From positions 1 through 59,722 of IMG/VR virus record IMGVR_UViG_3300037504_000748: a DNA stretch of 59,722 nucleotides. One strand, given 5' to 3'. A program made the translations under genes and the position numbers. The notes beneath the pieces are model-generated. The model was given only the letters and a program-made list of their open reading frames with translations. It searched no databases and was not told the origin of the DNA. Below are positions 1 through 6,085 of this stretch, piece by piece (position 1 is the stretch's first letter; each line of letters opens with the position of its first letter). Origin of the DNA: a virus.

Positions 1-127
1 CATCTTGAGCCGCCTCGCAGTCCAGTATCCGTTCAACTTGCCGATGGTGCTGCGTGTGATAAACCAGGACCATATACTGACGGAGAAAAGACGATGAGAA
101 CGGACATCGCGTTGTTGGGCGGATGCC
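1..127. repeat. Terminal direct repeat, circular assembly overlap (left copy)
   Basis: These 127 bases are identical to 59596-59722. An exact overlap of 127 is what an assembler using k=127 leaves at the ends of a circular or circularly permuted molecule, so this is more likely an assembly overlap than a physical terminal repeat. It joins the right-end early genes directly to the attC region. Confidence 0.9.
2..97 (+). CDS. 3' end of coiled-coil early protein (copy of the right-end gene)
   Basis: This is the last part of the 88-aa gene at 59426-59692, present here only because the contig ends overlap. The frame is open from base 2 to the TGA at 95-97. It should be counted once in the circular genome. 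Confidence 0.8.
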   Translation: MLSRLAVQYPFNLPMVLRVINQDHILTEKRR

Positions 128-130
128 CAA
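113..130. other. GTTGGGC core site with small inverted repeat at the head of the cassette array
   Basis: GTTGGGC at 114-120 matches the GTTRRRY core of integron sites and precedes the first cassette-like gene. TTGGGC-ggat-GCCCAA forms a short perfect hairpin across it. No convincing left half of an attC is visible upstream, so it may be a remnant or an attI-like first site rather than a full attC. Confidence 0.45.
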
Positions 131-146
131 AGAATAAGGAAACACA

Positions 147-398
147 ATGAAAGAGATCACAGTCACAATACAGGCATTCGACAAGGCTATCGAAGCCCTG
201 GCGTTCTACGCCAACCCCGAAAGCTACCACGCAATTTCAATCTTCGGGGATCGCCCGTGCGGGGAATTTGCCGACGATATGGACGAAAACCACGGTTTTG
301 ACCTATATGATAGGCCCATGCCGGGAAGCCGCGCAAGAGAAGCGTTGCGCGCAATGGGAATCAAAGTGGGCGGAACAGCAGAGGACGATGACACCTAG
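147..398 (+). CDS. Small hypothetical protein, cassette gene 1
   Basis: The 83-aa product is acidic and has no motif I recognise. AAGGA at 136-140 supports the ATG at 147. The TAG at 396-398 abuts the first attC-like site, and the gene begins 26 bp after a GTTGGGC core. This is the standard packing of an integron gene cassette: core, short leader, one ORF, attC. No promoter of its own is visible. Confidence 0.65.
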   Translation: MKEITVTIQAFDKAIEALAFYANPESYHAISIFGDRPCGEFADDMDENHGFDLYDRPMPGSRAREALRAMGIKVGGTAEDDDT

Positions 399-460
399 CC
401 CACCCAAACCCACCAAGATCAGCGGCGCCGAAGGCGTCCGCCTGCATCGCCTTGTTGGGC
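398..460 (+). repeat. attC-like recombination site 1
   Basis: It ends in GTTGGGC (454-460), a perfect GTTRRRY. The left simple site is degenerate (GCCCACC/ACCCAAA instead of GCCCAAC). The inner arms AGCGGCGCC and GGCGTCCGCC pair with one extrahelical base, typical of folded attC bottom strands. It lies between the stop of gene 1 and the ribosome site of gene 2. Confidence 0.7.
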
Positions 461-478
461 GAGGAGGAGTAAGAAATC

Positions 479-727
479 ATGAGCATGAATGTCATCGACA
501 TCATTGCGGCAGTGCTGGCCGAGCACCAGGAGACACTGGGGGGCCATATCGCGCTCGCCGAAATCACCAGCGAACGTAAAGGACGCTCGCAGCCAAGCGA
601 TGTGCCTGGCGTTTCCACGGAATGGGTGGAGCAGTTCGGCGACGAGGCCGCCGGCGTGCCGTACCACGGAAACGTGTACATTGAACTGGCCCCAGGCCAG
701 TACGGGCGCTTTGAGTTTCAAACCTAG
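479..727 (+). CDS. Small hypothetical protein, cassette gene 2
   Basis: An 82-aa protein with no recognised family. GAGGAGGAG at 461-469 begins right after the attC core, and the ATG is at 479. The middle is consistent with a small soluble mixed alpha/beta protein. The stop overlaps the first base of the next attC-like site. Confidence 0.7.
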   Translation: MSMNVIDIIAAVLAEHQETLGGHIALAEITSERKGRSQPSDVPGVSTEWVEQFGDEAAGVPYHGNVYIELAPGQYGRFEFQT

Positions 728-788
728 CCCACCCAAACCCACCAAGATCAGCGGCGCCGTAGGCGTCCGCTGCATTGCCTTGTTGGGC
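727..788 (+). repeat. attC-like recombination site 2
   Basis: Nearly identical to site 1 along its length. GTTGGGC is at 782-788. The inner arms AGCGGCGCC and GGCGTCCGCT pair over the whole arm with a single extrahelical base and a three-base loop (gta). The near identity to site 1 suggests capture from the same source array or duplication. Confidence 0.72.
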
Positions 789-829
789 GGCGATGCAACG
801 CATTTACCAAGCCCATCGGAGAAAAACAC

Positions 830-1171
830 ATGGACCTCAGTATTGACATGGCCGCCGTGCAGGCGGCGGTGAACGAAACCATCACGAAGCAGGTCGCAAA
901 CGCCGCAGTGGGGTATGAGACACAGCAAGCCATCGCGGATGCAATCGGGGATGCGTTTGCCAGCGGAGCGGTCATGGATGCAGTCACCCAAGGGGTGCAG
1001 AGAGCCGACCTAGACGGCATCGCGGATGCCATCTCAAAAGAGATCACAAGGACGGCGGCCAAGATGGCCACTGTAGTCATGCGGGAAGCCATGGTTGATG
1101 CTGTGTGCAAACTCCGTAACATCTACACTGATGAGGCTAAGGCGCGGGTTGCCGCTGAGCTTTCACGCTAG
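830..1171 (+). CDS. Alanine-rich helical hypothetical protein, cassette gene 3
   Basis: The 113-aa product is rich in Ala, Asp and Ile and is predicted by eye to be almost entirely amphipathic helix. No family is recognised. GGAG about 9 bp before the ATG supports the start. It is flanked by attC-like sites 2 and 3 and fills a single 447-bp core-to-core unit. Confidence 0.7.
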   Translation: MDLSIDMAAVQAAVNETITKQVANAAVGYETQQAIADAIGDAFASGAVMDAVTQGVQRADLDGIADAISKEITRTAAKMATVVMREAMVDAVCKLRNIYTDEAKARVAAELSR

Positions 1172-1174
1172 GCT

Positions 1175-1235
1175 GCCCAACCCCAAGCGGTCAGGCGCGC
1201 CGCGAAGCGGTCCGCCTGCAGCGCCGTTGTTCGGC
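1175..1235 (+). repeat. attC-like recombination site 3
   Basis: GCCCAAC at 1175-1181 is a perfect left site. The right core GTTCGGC (1229-1235) has one departure from GTTRRRY. An inner pairing GCGGNCC/GGTCCGC is visible. It begins 4 bp after the stop of gene 3. It is the most diverged of the six sites and may be less active. Confidence 0.6.
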
Positions 1236-1252
1236 GGCAGATTGGAGATTAC

Positions 1253-1564
1253 ATGAGACGCTACAGGGACAATTACGCCAACCCGGTAGCCGACCAGTGG
1301 TATCGATCGCTCGATGTTCACAAACGTCTTTTTCTGAAAGAGACGTTTGTGGATGTATGTGGGCTATCCTGGGAGACTGCTGGGGTATGTCTCAATATGC
1401 GCGAACGCATTGCGATTTATCACACCAAACTCGTTGCGGAGGGCGTCATCCGGTCGCGTGGGCACGGGGCTCAGCTGCCTAACCCCACCGGGATCATCGA
1501 CGCGTTAGCGTCCGCTGCATTGCCTTGTTGGGCGGTGCTTACGGAAAGGGAAGATCATGGATAA
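1253..1564 (+). CDS. Hypothetical protein reading through an attC site, cassette gene 4
   Basis: TTGGAGA precedes the ATG at 1253. The 103-aa frame does not stop before the attC but runs through it, so about the last 28 residues are encoded by attC site 4 and the leader of the next gene, which it overlaps by 8 bp. The first 75 residues look like a normal small helical protein. An alternative 61-aa frame (1297-1482) stops inside the left attC site but has a poorer start. No family recognised. Confidence 0.55.
   Translation: MRRYRDNYANPVADQWYRSLDVHKRLFLKETFVDVCGLSWETAGVCLNMRERIAIYHTKLVAEGVIRSRGHGAQLPNPTGIIDALASAALPCWAVLTEREDHG
1477..1533 (+). repeat. attC-like recombination site 4
   Basis: GCCTAAC at 1477-1483 and GTTGGGC at 1527-1533 match RYYYAAC and GTTRRRY exactly. 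The right half from GCGTCCGCT onward matches site 2 almost base for base, while the left half differs. The site lies inside the reading frame of gene 4. Confidence 0.68.
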
Positions 1565-1784
1565 TAAGTTACGCCAAAAGCTCAAAGAGATCGAAGAGGA
1601 GCTTACGCGACTAACGCATAATGGCGTGCCTACCTGGATGGATTCAGGCAGGCTGGACGTTGGCATACAAGCAATGATGATCGGCTTGGCTGTGAAGGAC
1701 TACGACAAACGGCACTCGGAGGGCATTACCGACGAGTCGCCAGAGTTCGGACCCGGCGGACCACGGGAAAACAGCGGGGCCTGA
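1557..1784 (+). CDS. Small hypothetical protein, cassette gene 5
   Basis: A 75-aa protein with a charged N-terminal helix (KLKEIEEELTRL) that could form a short coiled coil. AAAGGGAAG precedes the ATG at 1557. It overlaps the readthrough end of gene 4, and its stop is 3 bp before attC-like site 5. Function unknown. Confidence 0.65.
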   Translation: MDNKLRQKLKEIEEELTRLTHNGVPTWMDSGRLDVGIQAMMIGLAVKDYDKRHSEGITDESPEFGPGGPRENSGA

Positions 1785-1787
1785 TCC

Positions 1788-1846
1788 GCCCAACCACCAA
1801 GATCAGCGGCGGCGGAGCCGTCCGCTCTGAATCGTCCTTGTTGGGC
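1788..1846 (+). repeat. attC-like recombination site 5
   Basis: This is the best example of the six. GCCCAAC (1788-1794) and GTTGGGC (1840-1846) are exact reverse complements and exact consensus matches. The inner arms AGCGGCGGC and GCCGTCCGCT pair with one extrahelical base. The spacer motif CACCAAGATC is shared with sites 1, 2 and partly 6. Confidence 0.78.
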
Positions 1847-1865
1847 GCATACGAGGGAGAAGCGA

Positions 1866-2165
1866 ATGCAACGCAGACATACACACACCATACGCGACGG
1901 GCGCGTGACCCGGTTCGCTGAGTCATTTACCGGCACCGGCCGCGACGCTTTCGGGCGAATCTACGAGGACGAGGCCGTCGGACCATATGAGGTCAGCGCA
2001 TCGCGCAGCGAGGTGAGGGTGCACTATGCTAGAATCGCACACCCGAATCGCCTGCCTGAGTTCGTTGCCGCGCTTGAGGCGGCATGGAATGAGCACGAGC
2101 ACTTACTTGCGTGCGACGGCAGGCCGAAGGACGGCGATAATGGCGAGCCGCGCGACTGCGGCTAA
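1866..2165 (+). CDS. Small hypothetical protein, cassette gene 6
   Basis: A 99-aa protein without a recognised domain. GAGGGAGAAG ends 4 bp before the ATG. The last codons and the stop overlap attC-like site 6, a common arrangement in gene cassettes. Confidence 0.65.
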   Translation: MQRRHTHTIRDGRVTRFAESFTGTGRDAFGRIYEDEAVGPYEVSASRSEVRVHYARIAHPNRLPEFVAALEAAWNEHEHLLACDGRPKDGDNGEPRDCG

Positions 2166-2216
2166 TCCACAAGATCAGCGGCGCGGTAACGCGTCGACTG
2201 CAGCGCCTGGTTAGGC
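2160..2216 (+). repeat. attC-like recombination site 6 (last)
   Basis: GTTAGGC at 2210-2216 is the classic integron core sequence. The left site GGCTAAT is degenerate. AAGATCAGCGG is shared with sites 1, 2 and 5. No further attC-like site was found to the right, so this ends the array. Confidence 0.65.
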
Positions 2217-2238
2217 CCGGGCAGAGAGGATAAGAACA

Positions 2239-2625
2239 ATGCGTATCCCACCAAGTTACGAAGAAAGAACCATACTACTCGAGCACATCGCCAACGAGGT
2301 CATGGATCATGTGATGCCGGCGCGAAGGAGTGCCGGTGTTGAAGCGACCGACAATCACGCGCTTGTGCGCGCAATCGTGGACAAGACGTTGTGGGAACTA
2401 GAAGAACGCGAGGCAGAGAACCCGATCGACGTCTGCGGAGTACATAATGCGCGCATCGTAGACGAGTGCAGTAACGATGGAATAACACTTGATGAATGGG
2501 TGAAGGACATGGCGGACAAGCTCCGTAACTTTAGAGAAAAGGTGGAGTGTACTGACATGCCAAGCACTATGCTGCCCGGCGATTGGGATGAACAGTTCTT
2601 TGCTTTTCTCGGCTTACAAGAATAA
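2239..2625 (+). CDS. Hypothetical acidic protein
   Basis: A 128-aa acidic, largely helical protein starting after AGAGGATAAG. It follows the last attC-like site and has no attC of its own, so it may be an original phage gene at the array border. No domain recognised. Confidence 0.65.
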   Translation: MRIPPSYEERTILLEHIANEVMDHVMPARRSAGVEATDNHALVRAIVDKTLWELEEREAENPIDVCGVHNARIVDECSNDGITLDEWVKDMADKLRNFREKVECTDMPSTMLPGDWDEQFFAFLGLQE

Positions 2626-2636
2626 AGGACAGCGAC

Positions 2637-3125
2637 ATGGAAACTAAGGATCAGATCATCACCCGTCTGGAGCGTGCTGCGTCGAACAACTGGGATTCGG
2701 CCAACGCTGCACAGGACAGCGCTGATCGGTACAGGCGAGAACGCGACGCGCTGCGTGAGGCCTTAGCGAGTATCTTGGACATGGCCGATCGACCGACCTG
2801 CGCCGAATTCACTGCTCATGCACTACGCATCGCTCGTGATGCACTCAATCCCAGTCGATCCAATGAAGAACCCGAGCGCACGACTGTATGGCAGGAGACG
2901 AAAAACAATTTACCAGCTATCGGAGCCCCGGTGATTCTGTGCAACCCAAATGAGTTCGAAAATTACCCGTTCGACGATCGCTCACGCTGCCGTCAGGAAG
3001 CAGCGTACTTCAACGTTATAGGAGGGGTCGGTTGCTGGAGTACCTTTGGAAGGCGCAGCGTCCCGCTCGTCAGCTTCCCATACTGGGCACACATGCCGAC
3101 GCTACCCGAATCGGACATCGAATAA
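2637..3125 (+). CDS. DUF551-like protein with coiled-coil N-terminus
   Basis: The 162-aa product has a helical N-terminal part with a likely coiled coil (SADRYRRERDALREAL), then a domain starting at WQETKNNLPAIGAPVIL and ending in PYWAHMPTLPE. That spacing of W, LP and the closing WxxLPE matches DUF551, common in small phage and prophage early proteins of unknown role. AAGGACAG precedes the ATG, 11 bp after the previous stop. The family call rests on these motifs only. Confidence 0.7.
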   Translation: METKDQIITRLERAASNNWDSANAAQDSADRYRRERDALREALASILDMADRPTCAEFTAHALRIARDALNPSRSNEEPERTTVWQETKNNLPAIGAPVILCNPNEFENYPFDDRSRCRQEAAYFNVIGGVGCWSTFGRRSVPLVSFPYWAHMPTLPESDIE

Positions 3126-3142
3126 CCAGGAAAGGATCCTGC

Positions 3143-3205
3143 ATGTCACAAACACAACCCCACTCAACCTCTGCGCCCGCGAAACGAAGGAGATCTGAAC
3201 AGTGA
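3143..3205 (+). CDS. Putative 20-aa basic peptide
   Basis: AGGAAAGG sits 7 bp before this ATG. The peptide ends in a basic run (KRRRSEQ), and its TGA overlaps the GTG start of the next gene (GTGA), suggesting translational coupling. It may be a leader peptide rather than a functional protein. Confidence 0.4.
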   Translation: MSQTQPHSTSAPAKRRRSEQ

Positions 3206-3363
3206 GTAAGGCACAAGAGGATCTGCGGGAGCGCCTGGAGAACGCAATCACCGCAGCAACGCAAGAGTGGGACCTCTGCGCATATGACATTGTTGGTGTG
3301 CTGTGTTGTTTATTATTCTGCTTCCAACACCAAATCGACTCTCTAGACGAAGGAGACAACTGA
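3202..3363 (+). CDS. Small hypothetical protein, GTG start
   Basis: AAGGAG at 3187-3192 supports a GTG start at 3202 for a 53-aa product. An N-terminal helix is followed by a hydrophobic Cys-rich stretch (VLCCLLFCF) that could insert in the membrane. Its TGA overlaps the next ATG. No family recognised. Confidence 0.5.
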   Translation: MSKAQEDLRERLENAITAATQEWDLCAYDIVGVLCCLLFCFQHQIDSLDEGDN

Positions 3364-3554
3364 TGTCCAGGTTCTTCAACATCTGCTGCCTGAGGGCTGG
3401 GGTCGAACCTTCCCATAGGCAGTGGCGGAAATTCCTGAAGGGGCAAGGCTCCGCATATCATTACGCCATTCAGAGCGGCAATAAGAAACGGGCCCGCGAC
3501 GTGATCCGAGAGCACCGACCCGCAACGAAGCTTGAAACGAAACGGTTGATATGA
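3363..3554 (+). CDS. Small basic hypothetical protein
   Basis: A 63-aa basic protein. The ATG overlaps the preceding stop (TGATG), with GAAGGAGAC just upstream. A longer in-frame ORF begins at 3303, but that ATG has no ribosome site. The 3' end contains one copy of AACGGTTGA (3541-3549). Confidence 0.6.
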   Translation: MSRFFNICCLRAGVEPSHRQWRKFLKGQGSAYHYAIQSGNKKRARDVIREHRPATKLETKRLI

Positions 3555-3718
3555 TCGCATCGGCCGACGACTACAACCTGCGTGTGCCACCGGTAGTCCG
3601 GCTCCCTGAGCCGTGCCTCTGCGGCGCCCCGGACTGCCCTGTGTGCTTCCCATACTCTTGGCGCGAGTCGCGGGCCGACGAGATAGGTAGCGACGATGAC
3701 GATGACGATGAATCGTAA
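3551..3718 (+). CDS. Small Cys-rich protein with acidic tail
   Basis: The 55-aa frame overlaps the previous stop (ATGA). It has four cysteines in PCLCGAPDCPVCF, arranged like a tiny zinc-binding knuckle, then an Asp run (DDDDDDE) at the C-terminus. Metal binding is inferred from spacing only. Confidence 0.5.
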   Translation: MIASADDYNLRVPPVVRLPEPCLCGAPDCPVCFPYSWRESRADEIGSDDDDDDES

Positions 3719-3830
3719 GCGATTCGATCATCTGACGCTGGCATTGGCAGCTATCACGTGGCTGCTGGCACTGACTCTACTGGTCGTTGCCATCCAATGG
3801 CTATCAGGACCAGTAGGTCAACCGTTGTGA
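3696..3830 (+). CDS. Small single-span membrane protein
   Basis: A 44-aa product beginning inside the end of the preceding gene. Basic residues near the start (NRKR) are followed by about 21 hydrophobic residues, giving one transmembrane helix with a probable N-in orientation. AGGTAG upstream of 3696 fits that start; 3708 is an alternative. A TCAACCGTT copy overlaps its last codons. Role unknown. Confidence 0.5.
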   Translation: MTMTMNRKRFDHLTLALAAITWLLALTLLVVAIQWLSGPVGQPL

Positions 3831-3846
3831 GCCCGGCTAGTCGGGC
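3831..3846 (+). terminator. Weak hairpin after the membrane peptide gene
   Basis: GCCCG-gctagt-CGGGC directly follows the stop. There is no T-run, so it is only a weak terminator or mRNA-end candidate. Confidence 0.3.
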
Positions 3847-3919
3847 GTCAAATCTAGTTGTTGCCTTCTGCCGAGACGCGGGGATACTAGAGGTATCATC
3901 AATCATCATCAAGGAGACC

Positions 3920-4144
3920 ATGATGAGTGACCGCCCCTATCCACAACGCTCTGTCCAGACGTCATTGACGCTGGCCTTACGGGCTCGCGAGAGCCTGGTC
4001 AAAGCGCTCAATGATGTCCGTCATCTGGACAACGTTGCAGCGACTCAGCCTGCTATCGATTGCGCAGAGGTGGCCATGTCGGCCCTACTGCGGCAGTTGA
4101 TCGAAGTGATCGAGGACCGAACCGATCACCCGCGTCGCAGGTGA
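3920..4144 (+). CDS. Small helical hypothetical protein
   Basis: AAGGAGACC precedes the ATG at 3920, giving 74 aa. The frame is open further upstream but without a ribosome site. The product is mostly helical and ends in basic residues (HPRRR). No family recognised. A strong hairpin follows at 4152. Confidence 0.65.
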   Translation: MMSDRPYPQRSVQTSLTLALRARESLVKALNDVRHLDNVAATQPAIDCAEVAMSALLRQLIEVIEDRTDHPRRR

Positions 4145-4151
4145 CTGATCT

Positions 4152-4185
4152 GAGGAAGGGGCGGCCCATGAGCTGCCCCTTCCTC
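4152..4185 (+). terminator. Hairpin terminator of an early unit
   Basis: A 14-bp stem, GAGGAAGGGGCGGC paired with GCTGCCCCTTCCTC (one G-T), with a CCATGA loop. No clear T-run follows. A related hairpin occurs at 4488-4511, and each separates a gene from the next promoter. Confidence 0.6.
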
Positions 4186-4211
4186 CGAGCGCCGATCCGA
4201 GCGATTGGTTG

Positions 4212-4239
4212 TTGCCCTCCTCCCTAGTCGCCCTATCAT
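4212..4239 (+). promoter_or_regulatory. Sigma70-type early promoter
   Basis: TTGCCC, 16 bp, TATCAT, followed by GGCATAAGGAGAAC and the ATG at 4260. It belongs to the early promoter family repeated at 4521, 4825, 5108 and 5605. Confidence 0.75.
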
Positions 4240-4259
4240 ATAGGCATAAGGAGAACAAC

Positions 4260-4472
4260 ATGACCGCTCAGAACTACACCGCGATCGCGGCCGACGGCAG
4301 CTGCATCACAGGCACTGCCCGGGACTGTAAGGAAGCCTGCTGCGCCATTCGCCGCAGCGCATCTGCTCTTGGCAAAGACATCGTCTGGGCTTTCGTCGGA
4401 AACGCCTACTGCCAATACACCCCCGCTGAAATCGCCGAGATTGCAGGGGTGGAAGATTCCCGCGAGTTCTGA
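4260..4472 (+). CDS. Small Cys-containing early protein
   Basis: A 70-aa product with its own promoter and AAGGAG 6 bp before the ATG. It carries a CKEACC cluster. The frame extends in frame into the promoter (to 4209), but that part is not transcribed. No family recognised. Dedicated promoter and terminator suggest strong early expression. Confidence 0.72.
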   Translation: MTAQNYTAIAADGSCITGTARDCKEACCAIRRSASALGKDIVWAFVGNAYCQYTPAEIAEIAGVEDSREF

Positions 4473-4487
4473 TTCGCAACGGCCAGA

Positions 4488-4511
4488 GGGGGCGGCCTAT
4501 GAGCTGCCCCC
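4488..4511 (+). terminator. Hairpin terminator of an early unit
   Basis: GGGGGCGGC-ctatga-GCTGCCCCC, related in sequence to the hairpin at 4152-4185. It lies between the stop at 4472 and the promoter at 4521. Confidence 0.55.
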
Positions 4512-4520
4512 GATTGGTTG

Positions 4521-4549
4521 TTGCCATGGTCTCTGCCGTGCCCTATACT
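4521..4549 (+). promoter_or_regulatory. Sigma70-type early promoter
   Basis: TTGCCA, 17 bp, TATACT, then AGACATAAGGAGAAC before the ATG at 4570. It shares GATTGGTTGTTGCC upstream with the 4212 promoter. Confidence 0.75.
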
Positions 4550-4569
4550 ATAGACATAAGGAGAACAAG

Positions 4570-4812
4570 ATGAGTCAGAACAGCAGCCGGCCCAGCGACA
4601 CCTTCCTCAAGGCCTTCGCCATTGCCCGCATGATCCACCCCAACACGGTTGTCAAAGGCGATGAGCGCGGTTACACCCTTTGCGTCGGACGTCGAGCCGA
4701 CAACGACATGCGTCTGGAAGATGCGATGCAACGCGCGCTGGGTGTCGCCTCCTGGAAGATCGGCGTTTGCGCCGATTGCGTCGGTCCCGAAGTCAAGATC
4801 GTCAACATCTGA
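4570..4812 (+). CDS. Small early protein
   Basis: An 80-aa product from its own promoter with AAGGAGAACAAG before the ATG. Mixed alpha/beta character. No domain recognised; the pair CADC near the C-terminus is the only notable motif. Confidence 0.72.
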   Translation: MSQNSSRPSDTFLKAFAIARMIHPNTVVKGDERGYTLCVGRRADNDMRLEDAMQRALGVASWKIGVCADCVGPEVKIVNI

Positions 4813-4824
4813 AAAACAAAGGGG

Positions 4825-4852
4825 TTGCCCTCCCCCGCAGCCGCCCTATCAT
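4825..4852 (+). promoter_or_regulatory. Sigma70-type early promoter
   Basis: TTGCCC, 16 bp, TATCAT, then the same AGGCATAAGGAGAACAAC leader as at 4212. The two leaders are nearly identical, which suggests duplication of a promoter and ribosome-site module. Confidence 0.75.
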
Positions 4853-4872
4853 ATAGGCATAAGGAGAACAAC

Positions 4873-5064
4873 ATGACCCCTTCAATTCTCGACTTCGCCC
4901 TCGACCTGGCCATCGACGCCATGAACGACTACGACCTGGAAGCCAGCTCTGAATCAGGCATGCAGAGTGTGTTGGACCACGTGGTGGACCAGATCGAGGA
5001 AAACGGCTTGGACCCCGATGAGCTGAATCTCGATGAGTTGAAGGCGCATATTCGCAAGCTGTAA
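4873..5064 (+). CDS. Small acidic helical early protein
   Basis: A 63-aa strongly acidic helical product with its own promoter and AAGGAG. Repeated LDxDELNLDEL-type acidic turns could mimic DNA or bind a host regulator; that is only an idea from charge. A perfect hairpin follows. Confidence 0.72.
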   Translation: MTPSILDFALDLAIDAMNDYDLEASSESGMQSVLDHVVDQIEENGLDPDELNLDELKAHIRKL

Positions 5065-5070
5065 CCCCGC

Positions 5071-5096
5071 CAGGCAGGGCTGGCCGGCCCTGCCTG
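5071..5096 (+). terminator. Hairpin terminator of an early unit
   Basis: CAGGCAGGGC-tggccg-GCCCTGCCTG, a perfect 10-bp stem 6 bp after the stop. No T-run follows. Confidence 0.6.
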
Positions 5097-5107
5097 CCAG
5101 AAAGGCG

Positions 5108-5136
5108 TTGCCTGGCTGCCTGCTCTGTAGTATACT
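5108..5136 (+). promoter_or_regulatory. Sigma70-type early promoter
   Basis: TTGCCT, 17 bp, TATACT, then GTAGACATAAGGAGAAAGAC and the ATG at 5157. Confidence 0.75.
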
Positions 5137-5156
5137 GTAGACATAAGGAGAAAGAC

Positions 5157-5351
5157 ATGAGAGCCACCGTCCACCACGCCCTCCCCTCAGGCCGGACCTC
5201 GAAAACCATCATTGAGGCCGATGCGGCTACCATTTTGAGCCACGTCCAGACCGCCGCCAACAAGGCTGCCCGCGAGGTCGTGACCGTGTGGTTCGACGGA
5301 AAGGCTTTCAAGGGCCTGCCCTCCAACATCCGTGTTGACATCGAGAATTGA
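5157..5351 (+). CDS. Small early protein
   Basis: A 64-aa product with its own promoter and AAGGAG. Family unknown; a small alpha/beta fold is plausible. The promoter of the next gene begins inside its last codons. Confidence 0.72.
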   Translation: MRATVHHALPSGRTSKTIIEADAATILSHVQTAANKAAREVVTVWFDGKAFKGLPSNIRVDIEN

Positions 5352-5362
5352 ACAGGTACAAT
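5335..5362 (+). promoter_or_regulatory. Sigma70-type promoter inside the preceding gene
   Basis: TTGACA, 16 bp, TACAAT. The -35 is within the last codons of the 5157-5351 gene and the -10 follows its stop. GGCATAAGGAGAACG then leads to the ATG at 5384. Confidence 0.7.
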
Positions 5363-5383
5363 TCAGGCATAAGGAGAACGAAC

Positions 5384-5587
5384 ATGCCCAACGCCACCGA
5401 CATCATGACCGCTCTGAAGCATCTGAACGACATGGCTGCGGAGCAGGACCCATTAGGTCCCTCTCACGATCTGGCTGCGAGCCTTTTACAGGAGTTCCAG
5501 AGCTATTGCAGAATCCATAAGCTGGGGCCTGCAGATGAGGTCGAGCTCAATCCAACGCTGTTTGCCGATAAGGGACCGTCGTCCTGA
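5384..5587 (+). CDS. Small early protein
   Basis: A 67-aa mostly helical product with AAGGAGAACGAAC before the ATG and its own promoter. No family recognised. Confidence 0.72.
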   Translation: MPNATDIMTALKHLNDMAAEQDPLGPSHDLAASLLQEFQSYCRIHKLGPADEVELNPTLFADKGPSS

Positions 5588-5604
5588 GCACCAGCAAATA
5601 GGGG

Positions 5605-5632
5605 TTGCCCTCCCGAACAGCCCTCTTATATT
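5605..5632 (+). promoter_or_regulatory. Sigma70-type early promoter
   Basis: TTGCCC, 16 bp, TATATT, then GGGGCATAAGGAGCAC and the ATG at 5653. Confidence 0.75.
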
Positions 5633-5652
5633 GGGGGCATAAGGAGCACACA

Positions 5653-5778
5653 ATGACTAACATCGTCGCTTGGGAAGTCACCGTGAACGGCAAGACAAGC
5701 TCTCACGCATCTATCCAACTCGCAATGGACCACATGCGAGTCAATGGCACTGGAACCATGAAGGCAGTCTGGGGTTGA
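5653..5778 (+). CDS. 41-aa early peptide
   Basis: The frame opens at an ATG 6 bp after AAGGAGCA behind a clear promoter. The product begins MTNIVAWEVTVNGKT and has a short helix with LAMDHMRV. The VTVNGK motif recurs in the next gene (LTVNGRK), so the two may be diverged paralogues. Its stop overlaps the next -35 box. Confidence 0.6.
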   Translation: MTNIVAWEVTVNGKTSSHASIQLAMDHMRVNGTGTMKAVWG

Positions 5779-5802
5779 CCCTCACACTACACTCCAGACA
5801 AT
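5775..5802 (+). promoter_or_regulatory. Sigma70-type promoter overlapping a stop codon
   Basis: TTGACC, 16 bp, GACAAT, then ACAGACATAAGGAGCC and the ATG at 5823. The -35 shares bases with the TGA of the 41-aa gene. Confidence 0.65.
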
Positions 5803-5822
5803 ACAGACATAAGGAGCCAACC

Positions 5823-5975
5823 ATGCGTTTTGAAATCGGAGCCCGACTCACCGTCAACGGCCGCAAAGGCGAGATCATCAACTTCGCCGACACCTGGGAA
5901 TTCGTGGTCGAATGGGACGATGGCGAAGTCACCGTCATCACCGATGAGGAGCCCGGCCTGCTGATCGATTGCTAG
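5823..5975 (+). CDS. Small SH3/KOW-like beta protein
   Basis: A 50-aa product. NGRKGEIINFADTWEFVVEW followed by DDGEVT resembles a small five-strand barrel of the KOW/SH3 type that binds nucleic acid or protein. The assignment is from strand pattern only. Own promoter and AAGGAG. Confidence 0.7.
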   Translation: MRFEIGARLTVNGRKGEIINFADTWEFVVEWDDGEVTVITDEEPGLLIDC

Positions 5976-6004
5976 TTGACTCGGCTTGCCCCGGCCTGTA
6001 TAAT
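5976..6004 (+). promoter_or_regulatory. Near-consensus sigma70 promoter
   Basis: TTGACT, 17 bp, TATAAT: the closest to consensus in this block. Transcription would give a leader of about 75 nt before the ATG at 6086. Confidence 0.8.
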
Positions 6005-6085
6005 AGGGGCATGCACAGCCAAGCATTCAAAAGGCTCCACGGCAACCCCGCCGGCTCAACCATCCTTCAGAAAGAGGAGAGCATC

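Noticed and set aside
1-127. Physical direct terminal repeat or cos-type end
   Set aside because: Exactly 127 bp, within a gene, with no palindromic or cos-like feature; better explained by assembly k-mer overlap.
419-991. A 190-aa minus-strand open frame across attC sites and cassette genes
   Set aside because: It crosses three independent gene/attC units on the opposite strand and has no ribosome site. The plus-strand genes explain the region.
113-2216. CRISPR array or simple dispersed repeats as the explanation of the spaced repeats
   Set aside because: Repeats are about 60 bp, imperfect, foldable with integron core motifs, and separated by full ORFs of different length rather than short spacers.
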